This document shows, piece after piece, positions 4,991 to 11,024 of a stretch of DNA of 11,024 bases. Under the pieces are notes generated by a model. It searched no databases, was not told the DNA's origin, and was given only the letters and a program-made list of their open reading frames with translations. This DNA is from an uncultured Alistipes sp. (GTDB lineage Bacteria; Bacteroidota; Bacteroidia; Bacteroidales; Rikenellaceae): positions 1-11,024 of the forward strand of contig CAAGHX010000094.1 of assembly GCA_900769745.1 (NCBI GenBank). The letters are read 5' to 3'. A program made the position numbers and the translations under genes. Numbering within the stretch: the stretch's first letter is position 1; each line of letters begins with the position of its first letter.

Positions 4991-6331
4991 ATGAAGATAG
5001 TTATATCGGGAGTTGGTGAGATGGGTAGCCACTTAGCTCGTATGCTGAGTGGTAATGGCCACGAGATTACCGTCATCGACAGCGACCAGAAGTTGCTCAA
5101 CGAGGTGGATAACCTTGCCGACCTTATCACCATCGAGGGCGACACCACAGCCTTTGCCGTGTTGCGCAAGGCGGGTGTGCGTCGTTGCGACCTCTTTATT
5201 GCCGTAAACCACGACGAGAATCAGAATATCCTTGCCGCCATTATGGCCAAGCAGTTGGGTGCCAAGAAGTCAATCGCTCGTATCGACAACAACGAGTATC
5301 TCGAGCCCAACAACAAGGAGATGTTTATCGATATGGGTATCGACTACCTCTTCTATCCCGAGCAGGTAGCAGCCAAGGAGGTGGCCAACCTGTTGGGTTA
5401 TACCACCACCGCCGACTATGTCGATTTCTCGGGTGGCTTGCTCTCGCTTGTGGTCTTCCGCCTGGAGCCCACCTCTCCGCTTATTGGTCGTAAGTTGATG
5501 GATTTGGCTGCCGATGGCTCTATTGACGAGTTCCGTGTGGTTGCCATCACGCGTGGCTCGCAGACCATTATCCCACGAGGCCAGGACGAGTTCTTCGAGG
5601 GCGATATGGTATATAACATTGCCCGCAAGGATGTTGTCAAGAGTGTCTCGGAGCTCTCGGGTCAGAAGAGTGTCGAGGTCAAGAGCTTGATGATTTTGGG
5701 AGGCTCGCGTATTGGTGTGAGTGTTGCCGAGGAGTTGCAGGAGCAGATGGATGTCAAGATGGTGGAGTATAATGGCGAGAAGGCATATCGTCTTGCCGAG
5801 CGCCTCGATAAGACCCTTATTATCCACGAAGATGGCCGTAAGCTCGATGCTATGCTCGAGGAGGGATTGGCCTCTACCGATGCTTTCCTTGCCGTTACAG
5901 GCCGTAGTGAGACCAATATCCTGGCGGCTATGCAGGCCAAGCGTATGGGTGTGAAGAAGGTTATCGCCGAGGTCGAGAATCTCAACTACATCTCGCTGGC
6001 CGAGAGTGTGGGTATCGACACCATCATCAACAAGAAACGAGTTTCGGCATCAAATATCTTCCGCTTCACTATGTCAACCGATGTGCAGGCTATCCGTTGC
6101 CTTACAGGTAGCGAGGCCGAGGTGCTGGAGTTTATCGTGAAGCCCAACTCGCCAGCCACAAAGAATAAAATCAAGGATCTGCGCCTGCCTCACGATGTGA
6201 TTATCGGAGGTATCGTGCGTGGCGACAAGGTCTTTATTGCTGTGGGCGACACAGCCATCCAGGCCTACGATAGAGTGGTGGTATTCTCTATGCCCGACTC
6301 TATTGCCAAGGTGGGAGAGTATTTTAATTAG
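4991..6331 (+). CDS. trkA: Trk system potassium uptake regulatory protein TrkA
   Basis: The 446-residue product is the cytoplasmic NAD(H)- and nucleotide-binding subunit that gates a Trk/Ktr potassium channel. It has the duplicated RCK layout: a first Rossmann domain (1 to about 120) with GVGEMG at 7-12 and VID after strand 2, an RCK-C domain (about 140-220), a second Rossmann domain from about 231 with GGSRIG at 237-242, and a final RCK-C domain (about 365-446). Length fits TrkA (about 450). The frame is open back to 4958, but the start at 4991 is chosen because the Rossmann strand MKIVISGVG begins there. No trkH lies next to it in this window, although the two are often adjacent; the membrane partner must be elsewhere. 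It is first in a run of five genes; the next starts 35 bp on. Confidence 0.95.
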   Translation: MKIVISGVGEMGSHLARMLSGNGHEITVIDSDQKLLNEVDNLADLITIEGDTTAFAVLRKAGVRRCDLFIAVNHDENQNILAAIMAKQLGAKKSIARIDNNEYLEPNNKEMFIDMGIDYLFYPEQVAAKEVANLLGYTTTADYVDFSGGLLSLVVFRLEPTSPLIGRKLMDLAADGSIDEFRVVAITRGSQTIIPRGQDEFFEGDMVYNIARKDVVKSVSELSGQKSVEVKSLMILGGSRIGVSVAEELQEQMDVKMVEYNGEKAYRLAERLDKTLIIHEDGRKLDAMLEEGLASTDAFLAVTGRSETNILAAMQAKRMGVKKVIAEVENLNYISLAESVGIDTIINKKRVSASNIFRFTMSTDVQAIRCLTGSEAEVLEFIVKPNSPATKNKIKDLRLPHDVIIGGIVRGDKVFIAVGDTAIQAYDRVVVFSMPDSIAKVGEYFN

Positions 6332-6366
6332 AGCATAACCAAACTGAAACTGTAAACGAATAGACT

Positions 6367-6981
6367 ATGTATGTAGCAATAGCTGGAAATATCGGCAGTG
6401 GTAAGACAACTCTAACCGAAATCTTAACCAACCGATATGGGGCAAAGGCATATTACGAGCAGACGGATAATCCATATATCGACGACTTCTACAACAATAT
6501 GAGTCGTTGGGCTTTTCATCTCCAAATCTCGTTTTTGGGTAGCCGTATCGAGCAGACCCTCGATATGATGTCGAGTGGTGAGCAGACCATCATCCAGGAC
6601 CGCACCATCTACGAAGATGCTCACATCTTTGCCGAGAATCTCCACTCTATGGGGCTTATCGCTTCGCGCGACTTTGCTACCTACATGAAGATTTTTGAGC
6701 TTACTACAAACCTCATCCCCCAGCCCGATTTGCTCATCTACCTGCGTGCGAGCATACCTACGCTCGTCACTCAGATTAAGCGTCGTGGCCGTGCCTATGA
6801 GATGAATATCGACGAGTCGTACCTCACGCTGCTCAACGAGCGATACGAGAATTGGATTAACAATATCTACAACGGCCGAGTGCTTATCATCGACAAGGAT
6901 GTTGAGGATTTTGTGGAGAATCCCGAGGTGGTGGACTCTATCTGTGCTCGCATCGACGAGATGCTGGCTCAGCCAAAATAG
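6367..6981 (+). CDS. Deoxynucleoside kinase (dAK/dGK-type)
   Basis: The product (204 residues, the usual length) phosphorylates deoxynucleosides to dNMPs in nucleotide salvage. Visible motifs are the P-loop GNIGSGKTT at 7-15, YEQ at 30-32 in the position of the catalytic Glu, a DRT motif at 78-80 with the following IYEDAHIFA, and the Arg-rich lid KRRGR at 138-142 that closes on the phosphates. The DRT form and NPYIDDFY stretch fit the bacterial deoxyadenosine/deoxyguanosine kinase group rather than thymidine kinase, but substrate choice cannot be read from sequence. It lies between trkA (35-bp gap) and the methyltransferase gene (9-bp gap), most likely in one transcript. Confidence 0.9.
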   Translation: MYVAIAGNIGSGKTTLTEILTNRYGAKAYYEQTDNPYIDDFYNNMSRWAFHLQISFLGSRIEQTLDMMSSGEQTIIQDRTIYEDAHIFAENLHSMGLIASRDFATYMKIFELTTNLIPQPDLLIYLRASIPTLVTQIKRRGRAYEMNIDESYLTLLNERYENWINNIYNGRVLIIDKDVEDFVENPEVVDSICARIDEMLAQPK

Positions 6982-6990
6982 TAGTGATTG

Positions 6991-8373
6991 ATGAGTATGC
7001 AGCTACCAGATAAGTTTGTCGAGCGCATGGTGCGAGAGCTTGGCCCTGCCGAGGCCGAGGCATTGTGCCAGGCTTTGGGCAGCGAGCCATCGACTTCGGT
7101 GCGTCTGAACCCCTATAAGATGCAGAGCGATAAGTGGGGAGGAGAGAGCATCGAGTGGAGCGAGTATGGCTATAAACTCTCTTCGCGTCCAAGCTTTACT
7201 CTCGATACCGCCTTTCACGCTGGCGCATACTATGTGCAGGAGGCGAGCTCGCAGTTTGCTGGATATATCCTCTCGCAGGTGTGTGGTGGAGCAGAGGCTT
7301 GCCGAGGCTTGCGTGTGCTGGATATGTGTGCCGCACCGGGTGGTAAGAGTACCCATTATGCCTCGCTGGTAGGCCCCGAGGGTTTGGTTGTGGCCAATGA
7401 GATTAACCGTTCGCGTGCTGCCGTGCTGGCCGATAATGCCCGCAAGTGGGGTCTGGGAAATATAGTCGTAGCGTGTAACGATTCCTCGCGCCTGTCGGCC
7501 TTTGAGGAGTGGTTCGACGTGGTGGCTGTGGATGCCCCCTGTTCGGGTGAGGGTATGTTCCGTAAGTCGGACGATGCCTGCGAGCAGTGGAGCGAAGCCA
7601 ATGTGGCTATGTGCGCCGAGCGTCAGTGGGAGATTTTGCAAAATGCCTTTGCGGCGTTGCGTGAGGGTGGAGTGTTGCTTTATAGCACCTGCACATTCAA
7701 CCGCAGCGAGGATGAAGATATAGTGGCCCGCCTGATGGAGGAGTCGGGTGATGAACTCGTCGAAGCTCCCGAGGTGAGCGTAGGCAGCGATTGGGGCGTT
7801 GTGACGGGTCGTGTGGGCGTGTTCCAGACTTTCAGGTTCTTCCCCCACAGATTGACTGGCGAGGGTATGTTTATGGCTGTGGCTATGAAGGCTGGCGAGC
7901 CAGGGTCACGTCGTCGTGCTCCCAAGGCGAAGCGTCAGGCTATCGCTTCAGTCGATAAGAAGAGCACCGAGGAGCTATCTCGCTGGGTGGAGAATCCCGA
8001 GCAGATGCGATTCTTCGAGGCTGGAGAGACTATATATGGCTGCCGCAAGGAGCATTATGTCGAGATTGAGGCTTTGTCGGGTGTGCTGGCTGTGATATAT
8101 TCGGGCGTTGCAATGGGGCAGATATTCAAGGGAAAACTCAAACCTGATGGCGCTTTGGCCTTCTATGTTGGGCTTAGACGTGAGCAGGTGGAGTGTCGGG
8201 AGCTAAGCGAGGAGCTTGCTCTGCAGTTCTTGCGTAAGCAGGATTTGCCCGCAGGAGAGTTCTCGGAGGGAGTGAATATGGTGCTCTGCGAGGGGTTGCC
8301 ATTGGGCTTTGTGAAGCGTGTTGGCGGCAGAGTGAATAATATGTATGCCAACTCGTTGCGCATCCTGAAGTAG
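6991..8373 (+). CDS. rsmF: 16S rRNA (cytosine-C5)-methyltransferase, RsmF/NOL1-NOP2-Sun family
   Basis: The 460-residue product uses S-adenosylmethionine to methylate C5 of a cytosine in rRNA. Motifs: LDMCAAPGGK at 110-119 (SAM-binding, family signature), VDAPCSGEGMFR with Cys184, and YSTCTFN with the catalytic Cys234; the two-cysteine arrangement is typical of RNA m5C enzymes. A C-terminal domain of about 160 residues beyond the catalytic core fits the RsmF/YebU subgroup (about 480 in E. coli) rather than RsmB, which carries an N-terminal NusB-like domain not seen here. The exact target base is inferred. The start is placed at ATG 6991, 9 bp after the kinase stop; TTG at 6988 and ATG at 6997 are also possible. 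The MerR-type gene follows after 51 bp. Confidence 0.88.
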   Translation: MSMQLPDKFVERMVRELGPAEAEALCQALGSEPSTSVRLNPYKMQSDKWGGESIEWSEYGYKLSSRPSFTLDTAFHAGAYYVQEASSQFAGYILSQVCGGAEACRGLRVLDMCAAPGGKSTHYASLVGPEGLVVANEINRSRAAVLADNARKWGLGNIVVACNDSSRLSAFEEWFDVVAVDAPCSGEGMFRKSDDACEQWSEANVAMCAERQWEILQNAFAALREGGVLLYSTCTFNRSEDEDIVARLMEESGDELVEAPEVSVGSDWGVVTGRVGVFQTFRFFPHRLTGEGMFMAVAMKAGEPGSRRRAPKAKRQAIASVDKKSTEELSRWVENPEQMRFFEAGETIYGCRKEHYVEIEALSGVLAVIYSGVAMGQIFKGKLKPDGALAFYVGLRREQVECRELSEELALQFLRKQDLPAGEFSEGVNMVLCEGLPLGFVKRVGGRVNNMYANSLRILK

Positions 8374-8424
8374 CGCACACGACTATCTCGAAATAGTTTG
8401 AAAATAAAGTAAAAACAATATATT

Positions 8425-9039
8425 ATGGTTGCTAAGAAACTCTATTACACGATGGGCGAGGTTGCCGAGATGTTCGATGTAAACGCATCTCTTATTCGCT
8501 ATTGGGAGTCGAAATTCAGTTGCATTCGTCCGCACAAGAATAAGAAGGGTAATCGCCTCTTTACGCCCGAGGACATCGAGCGCTTGAAGCAGATTTACCA
8601 CCTTGTAAAGGAGCGTGGAATGACTCTTGAGGGTGCAAACAAGGTTATGCGTGCATCGTCAAAGAGTAACGACCTGTCGCGTGATACAGAGATGTTGGAG
8701 CGTCTGCAGCGTATCCGTGCCGCATTGGTTGAGGTTCGTGAGGAGCTCAAACTCGGTGTGGGTGAGCAGATTGTCGATTCTGAGATTGAGGAGCCAAAGG
8801 CTGAGGTAGCAGAGGTTGCTCCCGAGTCAGTTGTGGAGCCTGTGGCGGCTGAGCCAGAGGCTGAAGCTGCCGTTGAGGTTGCGCCAGAATCAGCGCCAGA
8901 AACTGCCCCCGAGCCAGTGGAGGAGCCAGCTGCAGAGGTGCAGGCCGAGCAGCCTAAGAAGCGCACAGTTCGTCGCAAGAAGAAGGGCGATGATGATAAC
9001 AAGGAGCTCTTCCCATTCTATGAGCAATCGTTGTTTTAA
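8425..9039 (+). CDS. MerR-type DNA-binding regulator with Glu/Ala/Pro-rich tail
   Basis: The 204-residue product has an N-terminal winged helix of the MerR type (about 6-75): YYTMGEVAEMFDVNASLIRY as the helix-turn-helix, WESKF, then NRLFTPEDIERLKQIYHLVKERG as wing and helices. A short helical stretch (about 85-115) could dimerise. From about 120 to 178 the sequence is low complexity, made of repeated E, A, P and V in patterns like PEPVEEPAAE, followed by a basic patch (KKRTVRRKKKG) and a short aromatic end, LFPFYEQSLF. No Cys effector site is present, so it is not a metal-sensing MerR. The long acidic linker with a terminal hydrophobic peptide suggests a tethered interaction motif. It lies 5 bp upstream of the Nif3 gene and is clearly cotranscribed with it. 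Targets are unknown. Confidence 0.88.
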   Translation: MVAKKLYYTMGEVAEMFDVNASLIRYWESKFSCIRPHKNKKGNRLFTPEDIERLKQIYHLVKERGMTLEGANKVMRASSKSNDLSRDTEMLERLQRIRAALVEVREELKLGVGEQIVDSEIEEPKAEVAEVAPESVVEPVAAEPEAEAAVEVAPESAPETAPEPVEEPAAEVQAEQPKKRTVRRKKKGDDDNKELFPFYEQSLF

Positions 9040-9044
9040 CAGTT

Positions 9045-9827
9045 ATGAAAGTTAGAGATATAACCTCTGTGATAGAGGCATTTGCGCCCCTGTCGTTGCA
9101 GGAGTCTTACGATAATGCGGGTCTTATTGTCGGCCGTTATGACGATGAGGTGAGCAAGGTTTTGCTTGCGGTCGACGTGACCGAGGAGGTGATTGAGGAG
9201 GCTGTAGAGGAGGGGTGTGATATGATTATCACCCACCACCCGATAATCTTCCAGCCCGTCAAAAGATTCAACTCAGCAAGCCCTACCGAGCGATGTGTCG
9301 AGCAGGCCATTCGTCGCGGTATAGTGCTCTATGCTGCCCACACCAATCTCGACTCCACACCCCAGGGAATGAGTTGGCGTGTGGCTCAGATTTTGGGTCT
9401 GAAAAATGTGGAAGTTATGCAGGCAACATCGGCCGATGGTGCAGGTTTTGGTGTTGTTGGAGAGCTCGAAGAGAGTGTTGAGTCGCAGGCTTTTATGCGT
9501 CGTGTGATGGAGGTTTTCGAGGTGAAGGCTCTGCGTCATAGCGATATTGTGAAGTCTACAGTGTCGAAGGTTGCCATCTGCACAGGCTCTGGCGGCTCGC
9601 TTATCGACGTTGCTCGTGCCTCGGGTGCCGACATCTATTTGACCGCTGATTTGAAGTATAACGACTTTATGCGTCACGAAAACTCGATAATTTTGGCCGA
9701 TATGGGCCATTTTGAGAGCGAATATTGTGCAATTCAGCTTTTATTTGACATTTTATCAAAAAATTTTTGTATCTTTGCCGCTCGCAAGAGTGCGCGCTCG
9801 CGTAATCCGGTGAATTACATGTTCTAA
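9045..9827 (+). CDS. Nif3-like dinuclear metal centre protein (YbgI/Nif3 family)
   Basis: The 260-residue product belongs to the Nif3 family, annotated as GTP cyclohydrolase I type 2 homologues, whose cellular role is poorly known. The dinuclear metal ligands are recognisable: His64-His65 (THHPIIF), His99 and Asp103 (AAHTNLDS), and His222/Glu226 near the C-terminus (DMGHFESE). The protein ends NPVNYMF, matching the usual family end, so it is complete. It is the short form, near E. coli YbgI in length, without the roughly 100-residue central insertion of many longer relatives. It follows the MerR-type gene by 5 bp. Its last codons overlap a consensus promoter for the next gene. Confidence 0.92.
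   Translation: MKVRDITSVIEAFAPLSLQESYDNAGLIVGRYDDEVSKVLLAVDVTEEVIEEAVEEGCDMIITHHPIIFQPVKRFNSASPTERCVEQAIRRGIVLYAAHTNLDSTPQGMSWRVAQILGLKNVEVMQATSADGAGFGVVGELEESVESQAFMRRVMEVFEVKALRHSDIVKSTVSKVAICTGSGGSLIDVARASGADIYLTADLKYNDFMRHENSIILADMGHFESEYCAIQLLFDILSKNFCIFAARKSARSRNPVNYMF
9744..9777 (+). promoter_or_regulatory. Promoter of the zinc-ribbon gene, inside the Nif3 coding end
   Basis: TTTG (9744-9747) and TATCTTTG (9770-9777), 22 bases apart, match the Bacteroidota -33/-7 boxes. The box lies in codons for the conserved Nif3 C-terminus. Transcription would start near 9784 and give a leader of about 170 bases before 9955. Confidence 0.55.
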
Positions 9828-9954
9828 AGTCGTGGTCATTAAGGGCCGTGGCAGTTGGGAGTTGGCAGCTGAGTCTGCGAGAGGGTTGAGCAGCGAGGGT
9901 TGGCCGTGAGGCATAGACAATTATATCGGAAGATTATAAACAAAATTAAGATAT
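9828..9954 (+). other. Leader region upstream of the zinc-ribbon gene
   Basis: This 127-bp gap is G-rich for its first 90 bases, with small repeats (GAGGGTTG twice at about 9880-9905; GGCAG and TTGGCAG; GGGCCGTGG and TTGGCCGTG). A short stem CTGC/GCAG is possible. It then turns A/T-rich before the ATG. It would be the main part of the 5' leader if the promoter at 9744-9777 is used. I recognise no known RNA family. Confidence 0.3.
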
Positions 9955-10704
9955 ATGGCACAGAAGAAAACATCTGAAGTCGATTATTCGATGCAGGAGA
10001 AGATTATGGCTCTCTATGAGTTGCAGAAGATTGATTCTCAGATAGATGAAATCAACAAGGTGAAGGGCGAGTTGCCTTTGGAGGTGCAGGATTTGGAGGA
10101 CGAGATCGAAGGATTGAAGACTCGAATCGATAACATCAACGCTGAGATTGAGGAGTTCAACTCACTCACCAAGCAGCGTAAGCGCGAGGTTGATCAGGCC
10201 AAGATTCAGATTACTCACTACAAGGAGCAGCAGAACAACGTGCGTAACAACCGTGAGTATGATGCTATCACTAAGGAGATTGAGTATCAGGAGTTGGAGA
10301 TTGAGCTTGCAGAGAAGCGTCTTCGCGAGTACTCAGCAGCAATCAAGGGCAAGAAGAGTCAGTTGGAGGAGGCCGAGGCTGTTATCGCTGACCGTAACAT
10401 CGACCTCACAGCAAAGAAGACCGAGTTGGAGAGCATCGAGGCCGAGACTGCTGACCACGTTGCATCTTTGGAGAACAAGGCTGCAAAGGCTAAGGCTAAG
10501 ATCGATGAGCGCTTGCTTACAGCTTATGCTCGTATCCGTAGCAGCGTTCGCAACGGCTTGGCTGTTGTAACTGTAAAGCGTGATGCTTGTGGCGGTTGCT
10601 TCAACCGTATCCCACCTCAGCGTCAGGCAGACGTTCGCCAGGGTAAGAAGCTTATCGTTTGCGAGTATTGCGGTCGTATCTTGGTAGCTGAGAACGAGGA
10701 GTAG
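9955..10704 (+). CDS. Coiled-coil protein with C-terminal C4 zinc ribbon
   Basis: The 249-residue product is mostly a long helical hairpin (about 15-195) with heptad-like runs of E, K, I and L, broken near 95-105 by NNVRNNREYDAITKEIEYQE, the family's recognisable centre. The C-terminus holds a zinc ribbon: Cys212-x2-Cys215 and Cys236-x2-Cys239 in CGGC...CEYC, with RIPPQR between. This is the C4-type zinc-ribbon family (zf-RING_7) widespread in bacteria and often next to Nif3 genes, as here. Nucleic-acid binding is presumed from the fold; the function is not established. The start ATG at 9955 is preceded by an A-rich stretch. It has its own candidate promoter and is closed by a strong terminator. 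Confidence 0.92.
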   Translation: MAQKKTSEVDYSMQEKIMALYELQKIDSQIDEINKVKGELPLEVQDLEDEIEGLKTRIDNINAEIEEFNSLTKQRKREVDQAKIQITHYKEQQNNVRNNREYDAITKEIEYQELEIELAEKRLREYSAAIKGKKSQLEEAEAVIADRNIDLTAKKTELESIEAETADHVASLENKAAKAKAKIDERLLTAYARIRSSVRNGLAVVTVKRDACGGCFNRIPPQRQADVRQGKKLIVCEYCGRILVAENEE

Positions 10705-10780
10705 TCGTTCTTGTAGAGAACTGAAATATCCCGAGTGGAGGGGCGGAGAAAATCTGCTTTTTTCACCACAATTCAGAATT

Positions 10781-10815
10781 ATGGACAAGTCATTGAGTGA
10801 TTTGTCCATTTTTTT
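10781..10815 (+). terminator. Intrinsic terminator of the zinc-ribbon gene
   Basis: A 12-bp stem (10781-10792 with 10798-10809, one G:T wobble) is closed by a TTGAG loop and followed by seven T (10809-10815). It starts 76 bases after the stop codon and separates this gene from nadE. Confidence 0.9.
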
Positions 10816-10860
10816 GTTCATAAGGCTTTTTATTTTCAATAAAAAAGCGCTGTAATTTTA

Positions 10861-10887
10861 TTGTTTGTGAAATATTAATTACCTTTG
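10861..10887 (+). promoter_or_regulatory. Candidate promoter of nadE
   Basis: TACCTTTG (10880-10887) matches the -7 consensus exactly. TTG at 10861-10863 is the nearest -33 candidate, but the 16-base gap is short. The position, just after a terminator and about 37 bases before the ATG, is right for a promoter. Confidence 0.55.
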
Positions 10888-10924
10888 CTGAGTGTTATAA
10901 CTTTTTCTCAAGTGAAATAGGAAA

Positions 10925-11024
10925 ATGAAAATAGCTCTTGCTCAATTAAACTACACTATTGGAGACATCGATGCCAATGCTGACCGCATCATCGAATCAA
11001 TACACAAAGCGAAGGCTGAGGGTG
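10925..11024 (+). CDS. nadE: NAD+ synthase, glutamine-hydrolysing (5' part only)
   Basis: Only the first 33 codons are in the window. MKIALAQLNYTIGDIDANADRII is the typical start of the nitrilase-type glutaminase domain found at the N-terminus of glutamine-dependent NAD+ synthases, which supplies ammonia for amidating deamido-NAD. Another nitrilase-superfamily amidohydrolase remains possible from so short a piece, but the LAQLNxTxGD form is characteristic of NadE. The gene runs off the right edge of the window. Confidence 0.8.
   Translation, partial: MKIALAQLNYTIGDIDANADRIIESIHKAKAEG

Noticed and set aside
6988..6990. TTG start for the methyltransferase gene
   Set aside because: It is directly followed by ATG at 6991; the normal start codon is preferred and the protein differs by one residue.
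7003..7848. Long open frame (281 codons) on the minus strand opposite the methyltransferase gene
   Set aside because: It lies wholly antisense to a gene with unmistakable motifs, its translation has no family features, and such frames are common opposite GC-biased codons.
8374..8424. Possible promoter before the MerR-type gene (TAGTTTG near 8393)
   Set aside because: The box lacks one spacer base relative to TAnnTTTG, so it is not a consensus match; readthrough from the methyltransferase gene is likely.
8595..9002. Ser/Thr/Ala-rich open frame antisense to the MerR-type gene
   Set aside because: It mirrors the Glu/Ala/Pro-rich repeat of the real gene; its low complexity comes from that repeat, not from a coding function.

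Overview
The window looks like an ordinary chromosomal stretch from a member of the Bacteroidota, most likely order Bacteroidales. Three things point there. Several gene starts are preceded by the Bacteroidota-type -7 box TAnnTTTG rather than a sigma-70 -10 box. Upstream regions are A-rich with no strong Shine-Dalgarno. The protein families present (a deoxynucleoside kinase of the dAK/dGK type, an RsmF-like methyltransferase, Nif3, a coiled-coil C4 zinc-ribbon protein, glutamine-dependent NadE) are typical of that group. Genus cannot be fixed from sequence alone.

Layout. 1-162: the right part of a dispersed intergenic repeat element (copy A), cut by the window edge. 163-3417 (minus strand): four genes reading leftward, namely a degenerate receiver-domain protein, a membrane-anchored HEAT-like protein, a membrane protein with a degraded family-2 glycosyltransferase fold, and cysQ. 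The first three overlap or abut and form an operon; cysQ follows after 44 bp with no visible promoter of its own. 3418-4158 (plus): rplU-rpmA with a good promoter and a terminator. 4216-4580: a convergent intergenic region holding copy B of the repeat element. 4581-4844 (minus): a small single-pass membrane protein with a Cys-rich tail. 4845-4990: two fully overlapping divergent promoters. 4991-9827 (plus): trkA, a deoxynucleoside kinase, an RsmF-like rRNA methyltransferase, a MerR-type regulator and a Nif3-like protein, closely spaced and probably cotranscribed. 9955-10704: coiled-coil zinc-ribbon protein with its own promoter, which lies inside the end of the Nif3 gene, and a strong terminator. 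10925-11024: the start of nadE.

Most genes are housekeeping: translation (rplU, rpmA, the rRNA methyltransferase), nucleotide and cofactor metabolism (cysQ, the kinase, nadE) and potassium uptake control (trkA). The unusual parts are two. (1) The receiver/HEAT/GT2 operon: two of its three proteins keep a recognisable fold but lack residues needed for classical activity, which suggests a membrane-associated complex built from pseudo-enzymes. (2) A modular intergenic repeat element, seen twice, with (AATTCAA)n heptamer arrays, terminator-like hairpins pointing inward, a long hairpin built from 9-bp-period units of differing sequence, and a conserved block whose hairpin shows a compensatory base-pair change between copies.
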